A stretch of 13,563 bases of DNA from Mageeibacillus sp. UBA1193 (GTDB lineage Bacteria; Bacillota; Clostridia; Saccharofermentanales; Saccharofermentanaceae), in the NCBI GenBank assembly GCA_002310155.1, contig DBYF01000128.1, positions 1 to 13,563 on the forward strand, given 5' to 3'. Made by a program: the position numbers and the translations under genes. A model generated the notes under the pieces. That model did not search any database, was not told where the DNA came from, and saw only the letters and a list, made by a program, of their open reading frames with translations. This document shows, piece after piece, positions 1 to 6,790 of the stretch; position 1 is the first letter of the stretch; each line of letters begins with the position of its first letter.

Positions 1-4
1 ACTG

Positions 5-472
5 TTATTTTAACTCTTTTTTGTCCTTCTGGATACGTACCAGAATATCTGTCAGTTCGTTCTCGAGTTCTGTCAGTCTCTTTCTCGCGTAATCGATCGA
101 GCGGGAGTAGATCACCTCGGACTGCTGGTTCGCTTCCGCGAGGATGCGGTCGCTCTGCTCCTTGGCAAGGAGTGTGACCTGGTGCTCGTCGACCATGATG
201 GCCTGACGCTGCTCGGATTCGCGAAGGATACTCTCAGCCTTCTGACGTGCAGAAGCGATTACCTGACGCTGACGGTCAACGATCCACTTCGCCTGCTGGA
301 CTTCCGACGGGAAGCTCGCACGGATCTGCTTGATCCAGTAAAGTACGTCAGCTCTATCTACGATGCAGTTATCGGAGAACGGCACACCCTTGGCCTGTTC
401 TACGGTCGCCTGCAGCTGGTCAAGCAGCTCGTAAAGATCCTTATCTGTTGTTCTCACATTTCCATCCGGCAT
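5..472 (-). CDS. Coiled-coil protein of the coaD-linked 'ATPase/V-ATPase subunit H-like' type, function unknown
   Basis: A 155-residue soluble protein with no signal peptide or membrane segment. Residues about 36-60 form a conserved-looking block (VDRADVLYWIKQI, then LPSE-like FPSEVQQAKWIVDRQRQ). Residues about 55-150 are a continuous charged helix rich in Ala, Glu, Gln, Arg and Lys, predicted coiled coil. Similar proteins, annotated loosely as ATPase, vacuolar H+-ATPase subunit H or DivIVA-like, are known next to coaD in Clostridia and Actinobacteria; the resemblance to ATP synthase b subunits is probably only coiled-coil similarity, and there is no nucleotide-binding motif. It follows coaD by 29 nt with a perfect AGGAGG 8 nt before the ATG, so it is the third gene of the rsmD-coaD operon. 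A role as a division or envelope scaffold is inference only. The gene call is secure; the function is unknown. Confidence 0.85.
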   Translation of the reverse strand: MPDGNVRTTDKDLYELLDQLQATVEQAKGVPFSDNCIVDRADVLYWIKQIRASFPSEVQQAKWIVDRQRQVIASARQKAESILRESEQRQAIMVDEHQVTLLAKEQSDRILAEANQQSEVIYSRSIDYARKRLTELENELTDILVRIQKDKKELK

Positions 473-480
473 ATGAAAAA

Positions 481-486
481 CCTCCT
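481..486 (-). promoter_or_regulatory. Ribosome binding site of the coiled-coil gene (AGGAGG)
   Basis: The minus strand reads AGGAGG here, 8 nt before the ATG at 472. It is a full anti-Shine-Dalgarno match inside the 29-nt coaD-downstream gap and fixes the start. Confidence 0.85.
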
Positions 487-501
487 AAAAACAATTCCGT
501 A

Positions 502-996
502 TTACTTATCTGACTGCTTGGAGAGCAGCTTTTTATGTACCATCTCTTCGATCTCCGGCACGCACATTCTGCTGATGTCACCGCCGTAGTAAGCAACTTC
601 TTTAATGATGGACGAACTGGTGAATGCCAGGTCTGCTCTGCACGGCAGGAAAATGACCTGATAGTCGGGGAACATCAGCGTATTGGCCGCGTTCATCTCC
701 GCCTCGTAGCGGAAGTCCGACTCACTCCGAAGGCCTCTGACTACCGCGGAAGCCCCCAGTTCTCTATACACGTCGACAAGCAGGGATTCTCTGGAAATGA
801 CCTCGATATTCGGGACGTCACGAAGACAGATCTTCGCCATCTCGACGCGCTCTTCCACTGTGAACAGGGATGTTTTGGCGCGGTTGATCATGACCGCAAC
901 GACGAGCTTGTCACAGAGGCGTGCAGCTCTCTTTGCGATGTCGATATGACCCAGAGAAAACGGGTCGAAACTGCCCGGAAAAATAAACGTTTTCAA
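502..996 (-). CDS. coaD: Phosphopantetheine adenylyltransferase (PPAT), TTG start
   Basis: CoaD transfers AMP from ATP to 4'-phosphopantetheine, giving dephospho-CoA, the penultimate step of coenzyme A synthesis in the cytoplasm. The 164-residue length is typical of the family (about 160). The N-terminal nucleotidyltransferase signature PGSFDPFSLGH (residues 7-17) carries the (T/H)xGH-type motif as SLGH with His17. RGLR (87-90) and the C-terminal SSSIIKE segment (127-133) are the other family hallmarks. The start codon is TTG, not ATG: the minus strand reads TTG AAA ACG TTT from 996, and AAGGAG sits 8 nt upstream, overlapping the rsmD stop. The gap to rsmD is 12 nt, so coupled translation is likely. 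Starting at a later codon would lose the catalytic motif, so TTG is well supported. Confidence 0.97.
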   Translation of the reverse strand: MKTFIFPGSFDPFSLGHIDIAKRAARLCDKLVVAVMINRAKTSLFTVEERVEMAKICLRDVPNIEVISRESLLVDVYRELGASAVVRGLRSESDFRYEAEMNAANTLMFPDYQVIFLPCRADLAFTSSSIIKEVAYYGGDISRMCVPEIEEMVHKKLLSKQSDK

Positions 997-1004
997 GAGC
1001 GTCT

Positions 1005-1010
1005 CTCCTT
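1005..1010 (-). promoter_or_regulatory. Ribosome binding site for the TTG start of coaD (AAGGAG)
   Basis: Minus-strand AAGGAG, 8 nt before the TTG at 996, overlapping the TAA stop of rsmD (1009-1011). It decides the non-ATG start and suggests that ribosomes ending on rsmD reload on coaD. Confidence 0.85.
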
Positions 1011-1584
1011 ACTCGCACATAGTTTCTGATTCTAAAAAGAATGTTACCAAAGTTGATCCGTACTTACAACTCTTTAAACATGTCATATTGGTTACAATAT
1101 CTGAAATATCGGCATCTGCGTCCGATTCGACGATGAACATTCCACCCTCATTGAGAAGCTTATACTCGGTGATCAGTTCAGCAACTGTTTTCGCTGCCGT
1201 CTCCGCCATCGCGTACGGCGGATCCATGAAGATGATGTCGAAGGTCTCGTTCTTCTTTCCGAGGAGCTTCAGAGCCTCCGTGTAGTTCATCTTGATCGGG
1301 CGTGCCTGATCCTTAAGATGCGTCTTTTCGAGGTTTTTATTGATGACCTGCTGGCTCTTTCCCGCCTGGTCGATCAATACTGCGGATTCCGCGCCACGCG
1401 ATAAAGCCTCGATCGCCATTTGTCCGGTTCCGGAGAATACATCGAGAAAAGCACTTCCCGGCACTCGCATCTGGATGCTCGAAAAGATCGCCTCCTTGAC
1501 CTTATCGGTCGTCGGACGCGTCGCGTCTCCTTTCGGCGCTTCGAGCACCGTGCCTCTGCATTTTCCGGATACCACTCTCGGCAT
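1009..1584 (-). CDS. rsmD: 16S rRNA (guanine(966)-N2)-methyltransferase RsmD
   Basis: RsmD methylates N2 of G966 in 16S rRNA using S-adenosylmethionine, during small-subunit assembly. Visible family features are the N-terminal RVVSGKCRG, the TRPTTDKVKEAIFSSI block (residues 22-37), SAM-binding motif I LDVFSGTGQMAIEALSRGA (47-65), and the catalytic DPPY motif (121-124) of N2-guanine methyltransferases. The 191-residue length is normal. The ATG at 1584 is the only option: in-frame upstream codons meet a TGA within 21 nt, and AGGGAG lies 11 nt upstream. It is the first gene after a 138-nt gap with its own promoter and leads an operon with coaD, an order common in Firmicutes. Confidence 0.96.
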   Translation of the reverse strand: MPRVVSGKCRGTVLEAPKGDATRPTTDKVKEAIFSSIQMRVPGSAFLDVFSGTGQMAIEALSRGAESAVLIDQAGKSQQVINKNLEKTHLKDQARPIKMNYTEALKLLGKKNETFDIIFMDPPYAMAETAAKTVAELITEYKLLNEGGMFIVESDADADISDIVTNMTCLKSCKYGSTLVTFFLESETMCE

Positions 1585-1641
1585 GCTCTCGGATTCTCCC
1601 TCTCATTTGTCCCGGTCTATATATCGCGGGTTTGTTTTCCT

Positions 1642-1669
1642 ACTATACCACTACTTTGGGAATTGGCAA
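1642..1669 (-). promoter_or_regulatory. Sigma-A-type promoter for rsmD-coaD-coiled-coil operon
   Basis: On the minus strand, TTGCCA (1669-1664, 5/6 to TTGACA) is followed after 16 nt by TATAGT (1647-1642, 5/6 to TATAAT). Transcription should start near 1635, giving a leader of about 50 nt before rsmD. It lies in the 138-nt gap (1585-1722) between recG and rsmD, otherwise empty. No convincing recG terminator (stem plus U-run) is visible there, so read-through from recG is possible. Confidence 0.65.
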
Positions 1670-1722
1670 AACAAAGTTTCTTATACTTTAATATCGGCCG
1701 TGCGAAATGGCGTTTTCAGACA

Positions 1723-3846
1723 TCAGAGGCTGGGCTTCTGCCAAGCGTCTCCGAAATGGTTATGGAAGGCTTCGAGCATGATCTTCGCCTCTGTACTCTC
1801 GAGCTTCGTATCGTCCTTCAGCATCTGATCGATCGCCTTTTCGATCGGGCCGAGACATGCAGCATCACGATAGAGGTTCGCCATCTTGAGCTGCGGAATA
1901 CCATGCTGTTTCGTACCGAAGAAATCACCGGTTCCGCGGAGGAGCATATCCTTCTCTGCAAGCTCGAAACCATCGGTGGTCTGGCACATCATGTCGATAC
2001 GTTCCTGGGCGACGCCTTCGTACTTATCTGTCTGAAGGATACACAGCGACGGCAGGTTTCCCCGTCCGATACGTCCTCTGAGCTGGTGCAGTGTCGAAAG
2101 ACCGAATCTCTCGGCATTTCGAATGACCATGATGGATGCATTCGGATTATCCACGCCGACTTCGATAACTGTCGTAGAGACGAGTACATCGATTCTACCT
2201 TCACTGAATTCCTTCATGATCTTCTCTTTTTCGGCGGGCTTCATCTTACCGTGGAGAAGTCCCAAATGCATATCCGAAAGGTCTCCGTTTGAAAGCGTCT
2301 CATAGTACTGTACCGCGGACTCGAGGTCCGACTTCATGGACTTCTCAAGTGTGCCCTCTTCGTCCTCATACGCGTCTTCCTGAAGTTCGTCGATCATCGG
2401 ACATACGACGTATACCTGATGGCCTTTCTTGACCTCCTGGCGGATCGTCGCGATGACTCTTCCCTCTTCATCGAAGGACGCACGGATCGTCTTAATAGGC
2501 TGTCTTCCCTTCGGCATGCTCTTGATGACCGATACATCCATATCTCCGAAAAGCACCAGTCCGAGGGTTCTCGGGATCGGTGTCGCGGACATGACGAGTG
2601 TATGGATGCCGTGATCGGATCTTTCCTCCGTCGTCGATCTCTGCTTCACACCAAAACGGTGCTGTTCGTCCGTGACCATCAGGGCGAGGTTCGGGAAGAT
2701 ATTCTTTTCCGAGAGGACCGCGTGCGTTCCGACGAGGATCTTCGTCTTTCCAGATTCGAGGTTCTCCCTGATCTCATTTTTCTTCTTCGCGGTGGTGCTT
2801 CCGAGCATGAGCTCGACACCGATATCCGTTCCGTTCAGGAACTTCTTAAATGTCTCATAGTGCTGTGCGGCGAGCACCGCGGTTGGTGCCATGAATACCG
2901 CCTGATATCCCGCGATCGCGCACGCGACCATACTGAGAAAAGCGACGACCGTTTTACCGGAACCAACGTCACCCTGTACGAGGCGGTTCATCGGATGGCT
3001 CTTCGAAATATCCGAGAGGATATCGTGGGTGACTTTTCCCTGGTCCTCGGTAAGCGAGAACGGAAGGCCCTTTACGATGCTCTGGAACGTCTCCATATCC
3101 TCTTTCTTGCCGCGTATCGGACATGAGGCATGAAGATCTTTCTGCTCCTGTTTATAGACGCTCAGTGCACCACGCAGGAGGAACAGCTCCTCGAATACGA
3201 GATACTTTCTCGCGATCTCGACTTCTTCCATCGTCTCGGGACGGTGGATCTTCTCGTAGGCATATCGGATCGCGCAGAGCTTCTGCTCTTTTCTAAATGA
3301 CAGCGGCAGTACTTCCGACAGAAGCGGCAGTGCCCTGTCGAGTGCGCCGTTGATAATGGCACGGATATGACCCTGTTTCAGTCCCGAAGTCAGCGGGTAT
3401 ACGGGCTGGATCAGCGAGGTCTTCTCTTCGCTTTTCTGGCGCTGGTCGAAGACCGGATTTACGACCTGGAATGTGAATCCGTCACGGGTCACTTTTCCGT
3501 GGAAAAAGTACTCTTCCCCGGCCTGGATCTTCTTCTCGAGATACGGCTGGTTAAACCATACCGCGCGGATGCTGCACGAGCCGTCGGAAAGTGTCGCGAA
3601 GATGGTCGTTTTTCCTCTGTTTCGGGAGATTCTCGGCGGATTCACGATGGTCGCGATGAAGGACTGTTCTTTATCGTGTTCGAGATGAAAGAGCGGCACA
3701 CACTCCGACCAGTCATCGTATCTTCTCGGGAAGAATGTGAGAAGGTCGTACACGCGGAATACGCCGAGCTTTTCGAGCTGCTTGGCGCGTGCTTCACCGA
3801 CCTTCGGAAGGTATCTTACGGAAGTATCGAGCGTGATCTCCGCCAT
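1723..3846 (-). CDS. recG: ATP-dependent DNA helicase RecG
   Basis: RecG is a monomeric double-stranded DNA translocase that reverses stalled replication forks and branch-migrates Holliday junctions. Its 707 residues compare with roughly 680-690 in common orthologues. The N-terminal wedge/OB region occupies about residues 1-240, with SLSDGS-type contacts as TLSDGS (85-90). Helicase motifs are Walker A GDVGSGKT (292-299), Walker B DEQH (394-397 region), motif III SATPIPRT (420-427), motif V TTVIEVGVDNPNA (558-570) and motif VI QLRGRIGRG (588-596). The C-terminal GTGDFFGTKQHG block (638-649) is a RecG signature. An acidic insertion of about 14 residues lies around 488-505. It starts 3 nt after the nth stop with AAGGTG 6 nt before the ATG, and is the last gene of the ftsZ-nrdR-TCS-nth-recG run. 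Confidence 0.98.
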   Translation of the reverse strand: MAEITLDTSVRYLPKVGEARAKQLEKLGVFRVYDLLTFFPRRYDDWSECVPLFHLEHDKEQSFIATIVNPPRISRNRGKTTIFATLSDGSCSIRAVWFNQPYLEKKIQAGEEYFFHGKVTRDGFTFQVVNPVFDQRQKSEEKTSLIQPVYPLTSGLKQGHIRAIINGALDRALPLLSEVLPLSFRKEQKLCAIRYAYEKIHRPETMEEVEIARKYLVFEELFLLRGALSVYKQEQKDLHASCPIRGKKEDMETFQSIVKGLPFSLTEDQGKVTHDILSDISKSHPMNRLVQGDVGSGKTVVAFLSMVACAIAGYQAVFMAPTAVLAAQHYETFKKFLNGTDIGVELMLGSTTAKKKNEIRENLESGKTKILVGTHAVLSEKNIFPNLALMVTDEQHRFGVKQRSTTEERSDHGIHTLVMSATPIPRTLGLVLFGDMDVSVIKSMPKGRQPIKTIRASFDEEGRVIATIRQEVKKGHQVYVVCPMIDELQEDAYEDEEGTLEKSMKSDLESAVQYYETLSNGDLSDMHLGLLHGKMKPAEKEKIMKEFSEGRIDVLVSTTVIEVGVDNPNASIMVIRNAERFGLSTLHQLRGRIGRGNLPSLCILQTDKYEGVAQERIDMMCQTTDGFELAEKDMLLRGTGDFFGTKQHGIPQLKMANLYRDAACLGPIEKAIDQMLKDDTKLESTEAKIMLEAFHNHFGDAWQKPSL

Positions 3847-3849
3847 GGG

Positions 3850-4491
3850 TCACACCTTCTTTCCAGAGGAAGGACAGAGGTCAGAGAGCTTACACTCGCC
3901 GCATCTCGGATGAGTTCTTGCGGTACATACGGCACGTCCATGATCGACCATACGGTGGCCGAACGGCGCCCACTCTTCTTCCGGAAGGATCTTCATGAGT
4001 TCTTTTTCGATAACGGCAGGATCTTTTCCTGAGCTTAATCCGAGACGGCCACTGACTCGCATGCAGTGCGTGTCGACCACGACGGCAGGCACACCGTACA
4101 TCTCGGAAACGATGAGGTTCGCGACCTTTCTTCCGACACCCGGGAAGCGCATCAGTTCTTCCTGTGTCTTCGGAACTTCGCCTCCGAAATCATCACGCAT
4201 CATGCGGGCGATCTCATAGAGATAATGGGACTTGGCTTTCCAGAAACCGCACGGCTTGATGATCCGTCCGATCTCTTCTTCCCCTGCTTCGAGGAAGTCA
4301 GTGTAGTCCGGGTGCTTTTCAAAAAGGATCTTCGTAACTTCATTGACGCGCACGTCCGTGCACTGCGCGGAAAGGACCGCACGTACTACGAGGTGGAATA
4401 CATTATCGTCGATATCGAGGGTACACTCCGTCTGCGGATACATCTCATGCAGGCGGGCAAGGATCGCCTCCACGCGTTCTTTCTTTCTCAT
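3850..4491 (-). CDS. nth: Endonuclease III (base excision repair glycosylase/AP lyase)
   Basis: Endonuclease III removes oxidised pyrimidines and cuts the abasic site by beta-elimination. The 213-residue length is standard. The helix-hairpin-helix FPGVGRKVAN (116-125) carries catalytic Lys122, and VVVDTH (137-142) carries catalytic Asp140. Four C-terminal cysteines (C189, C197, C200, C206) are placed to bind the [4Fe-4S] cluster, but with spacing C-x7-C-x2-C-x5-C; E. coli Nth has x6 in the first interval. The ATG overlaps the histidine kinase TGA by 4 nt (ATGA), and AAGGAG at 4497-4502 lies inside the kinase coding sequence 5 nt before the ATG, so translation is probably coupled. Co-transcription with recG makes a small DNA-repair pair at the end of the operon. 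Confidence 0.97.
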   Translation of the reverse strand: MRKKERVEAILARLHEMYPQTECTLDIDDNVFHLVVRAVLSAQCTDVRVNEVTKILFEKHPDYTDFLEAGEEEIGRIIKPCGFWKAKSHYLYEIARMMRDDFGGEVPKTQEELMRFPGVGRKVANLIVSEMYGVPAVVVDTHCMRVSGRLGLSSGKDPAVIEKELMKILPEEEWAPFGHRMVDHGRAVCTARTHPRCGECKLSDLCPSSGKKV

Positions 4492-6017
4492 GCTTTCTCC
4501 TTCGGATCAGTCTCCTCAGGCTTCTGTTTTTTGAGAGTATAGATGAACTTCGCGCCGCCGAGCTCTTCGCTCTTTTCCGCCCAGATCTTCTCACCATGCG
4601 CGGTGATGATCTCACGGCAGATATAAAGGCCCAGACCGAATCCGCTCTCTGTACGGGAAGGATCGACCTTATAGAAGCTCTCGAATACACGGTCGCGCTT
4701 GTCTTCCGGGATACCGCATCCGGAATCTTCGATGCTGACGTAGACTTTCTCTTCGTCCTGATCGTAGCTGGTCGCGATGCCGATGATACCGTCACGCGGC
4801 GTGAACTTGATGGCGTTTGTCAGCAGGTTATAGAACACACGGTACAGCAGCTGGGATTCACCAAAGGCCATCATCTGATCGCCCTTGTTCTTTCCGAGGT
4901 CGACGTTAACACTGATGTTCTTATCGGAGATCAGGTTCTCGACATTCTGGACCGCATCGTGGATCATCTCATTGATATTGAATTCTTCCATCTTCGCAGG
5001 ATCGATCTGGCTCAGGGACGATGCCTCGGTCATGGAGTTGATGAGCTCCTGGATACGTGCGACCTGTGTCTGGATGATATCCATATACTTCGGATAGCTT
5101 TCCGGCGGGATCGTACCATCGGAGATCGCGCTGAGGAATCCCTTGATGGAAGTAAGTGGTGTTCTTAAGTCATGAGCGATACTGGAGATAAATACCTTAC
5201 GGTCTGCCTCCTGACGCTCGAGTCGCTCGATCATGCTGTTGACCGTCGTGACCATATTCGTGATCTCATCGGTAAGCATGTACTTGAGTGTGGATTCTTT
5301 TCGCATTTCCGGAACATCGATACGGACGGAAAGATCGCCCTTCGTGACCTGGTTCGCGGCATCAGAGAGAGCACGCAGCGGACGGATCAGGGATCTTGCC
5401 ATCAGCGAGAAGAAAAGCAGTGCCATCGAGAAGGAAATGAGGATCGGGAGAAGAAGCGCGTTCGACAGTCTCCAGAATACTTCATTCTCGACGTTCAGCG
5501 TATTGAAAAGCACTATGTTCAGGTCTTCCTGCGATGTCGCTACGGCAACGGATACCGAAACGCTTCGGGAGTTGGCGAAGATACCGTTCGTGATGTCGGA
5601 GGTCTGCGCCTTGCCCTTATGGAGGAAGAGCTCAACTGCTCTTTCGTTTGTAAGGAATACATAGTTGTCAGCTTTCAGAAGGTCTCCCCTCACGAAGTCC
5701 GGAACGGAAGTAGAATACTCGATGCGTCCGTCGGATCTTACGAACCATACGGAGCAGCCTTCTGTTCTGGCGAAGGAATTAATGAAAGCCTGGATCGCCG
5801 TATCGGATACGGACGGATCCGCGACCAGTGAATCGTAAGCAAGAGCCAGGGAATTCGCCTGGTCTTCGATCTGTTCTTTGTTCTCGGAGATCAGGGAGAC
5901 AGTCGTCTGGCGGTAGAACACCAGGACCAGTACGGCGAACACGAGGATCGTGCCGACGGCCAGTGAGAGCGTCGTACGGAACAATACCGACTGTGATTTT
6001 TTACCCGAATCTTTCAT
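4488..6017 (-). CDS. Membrane sensor histidine kinase (HAMP-HisKA-HATPase)
   Basis: A 509-residue sensor kinase that should autophosphorylate and pass phosphate to the response regulator encoded just upstream. In order: cytoplasmic N-terminus, TM1 (about 17-35), extracytoplasmic sensor of about 150 residues with a PAS/Cache-like strand VWFVRSDGRIEYST (90-103), TM2 (about 187-206), HAMP (about 207-262), HisKA with phosphoacceptor His282 in SSIAHDLRTP, and HATPase with N-box N397/N401, G1 DSGCGIP (431-437), F-box FESFYK (445-450) and G2 GFGLGL (459-464). HAMP carries roughly ten extra residues (EMRKESTLKYML, 237-248) before the DEI segment. The ligand cannot be told from sequence. The 31-nt gap behind the regulator holds only a very close AAGGG, 1-2 nt from the ATG, so initiation may be weak. 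No upstream in-frame start exists before a TAA. Confidence 0.95.
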   Translation of the reverse strand: MKDSGKKSQSVLFRTTLSLAVGTILVFAVLVLVFYRQTTVSLISENKEQIEDQANSLALAYDSLVADPSVSDTAIQAFINSFARTEGCSVWFVRSDGRIEYSTSVPDFVRGDLLKADNYVFLTNERAVELFLHKGKAQTSDITNGIFANSRSVSVSVAVATSQEDLNIVLFNTLNVENEVFWRLSNALLLPILISFSMALLFFSLMARSLIRPLRALSDAANQVTKGDLSVRIDVPEMRKESTLKYMLTDEITNMVTTVNSMIERLERQEADRKVFISSIAHDLRTPLTSIKGFLSAISDGTIPPESYPKYMDIIQTQVARIQELINSMTEASSLSQIDPAKMEEFNINEMIHDAVQNVENLISDKNISVNVDLGKNKGDQMMAFGESQLLYRVFYNLLTNAIKFTPRDGIIGIATSYDQDEEKVYVSIEDSGCGIPEDKRDRVFESFYKVDPSRTESGFGLGLYICREIITAHGEKIWAEKSEELGGAKFIYTLKKQKPEETDPKEKA

Positions 6018-6030
6018 ACCCTTACCCGAA
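6001..6030 (-). repeat. 9-bp direct repeat flanking the histidine kinase start codon
   Basis: TTCGGGTAA occurs twice on the minus strand (6030-6022 and 6009-6001), 21 nt apart, one copy before the kinase ATG and one in codons 4-6. The spacing is a multiple of three, as after a small local duplication. The upstream copy supplies part of the purine-rich sequence before the ATG. This may be chance. Confidence 0.45.
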
Positions 6031-6048
6031 GAAAAGATGTCTTATGTC

Positions 6049-6771
6049 TTACTTATTCTCTGTTGTCTCAAACTTGTAGCCGACACCCCATACTGTCTTG
6101 ATCTGCCAGTTGGTCTTTACATTCGGCTTCTCGAGCTTCTCACGGATACGCTTGACGTGTACGTCAACGGTTCTGGACTCTCCGTAGAAGTCATAGCCCC
6201 ATACGTTCTCGAGGAGCTGTTCTCTTGTGAATACACGGTTCGGATGAGATGCCAGGAAGAACAGGAGCTCCAGTTCCTTCGGCGGGATATCGATCTCCTT
6301 GCCGTCAACGGTTACAACGTAACGCGCCATATCTACAGTGAATCCCTCGTAGGAGATCACTTCGTTGTTTTCTTTGCTGTCAGCGTTCTCAGCGTTCGCT
6401 GCATCGCGCTTCTCTGTTCTTCTCAGAACTGCCTTAACACGGGCGAGGAGTTCCTTCGGCTCGAAAGGCTTCTGTACATAGTCGTCTGCGCCGAGCTCGA
6501 GTCCGACGACCTTATCCAGGGTATCGGATCTTGCGGTGAGCATGATGATCGGGACATCGGATGTCTTTCTGATCTCACGGCAGATATCGTAACCGTCTTT
6601 ACCCGGAAGCATCAGATCGAGTACAACAAGATCCGGCTCGGAGGACTGGAATGTTTCGATCGCGCGGTCACCTGACAGGCAGGATGTTACGGCAAAACCG
6701 TCTTTATCGAAGTAGAGCCGGAGCACTTCTACGATATTCGGATCGTCATCTACAACTAAAACCTTCTTCAT
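6049..6771 (-). CDS. OmpR/PhoB-family response regulator
   Basis: A 240-residue DNA-binding response regulator and cognate partner of the adjacent kinase. The receiver domain (1-119) has the acidic pocket VVDDD (6-10), phosphoacceptor Asp52 in LDLMLPG, Thr79 in MLTAR and Lys101 in QKPFEP. An Ala/Asn/Glu-rich linker (about 120-135) precedes a winged-helix effector domain (about 137-235) with the recognition-helix segment SRTVDVHVKRIREKLE and terminal WGVGYKFE. It resembles WalR/PhoP-type regulators, but I would not assign orthology. It starts 19 nt after nrdR, with GAGGG 7 nt before the ATG. A perfect 9-bp inverted repeat lies about 50 nt upstream inside nrdR and could be an operator. Targets are unknown; the context suggests envelope, division or repair control, by inference. 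Confidence 0.96.
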   Translation of the reverse strand: MKKVLVVDDDPNIVEVLRLYFDKDGFAVTSCLSGDRAIETFQSSEPDLVVLDLMLPGKDGYDICREIRKTSDVPIIMLTARSDTLDKVVGLELGADDYVQKPFEPKELLARVKAVLRRTEKRDAANAENADSKENNEVISYEGFTVDMARYVVTVDGKEIDIPPKELELLFFLASHPNRVFTREQLLENVWGYDFYGESRTVDVHVKRIREKLEKPNVKTNWQIKTVWGVGYKFETTENK

Positions 6772-6790
6772 CTTCTATCCCTCACTCCCT

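Noticed and set aside
1651..1676. Inverted repeat ACTTTG/CAAAGT over the -35 region of the rsmD promoter as an operator
   Set aside because: Only 6-bp arms with a 13-nt spacer in an AT-rich promoter; too likely by chance without comparative support.
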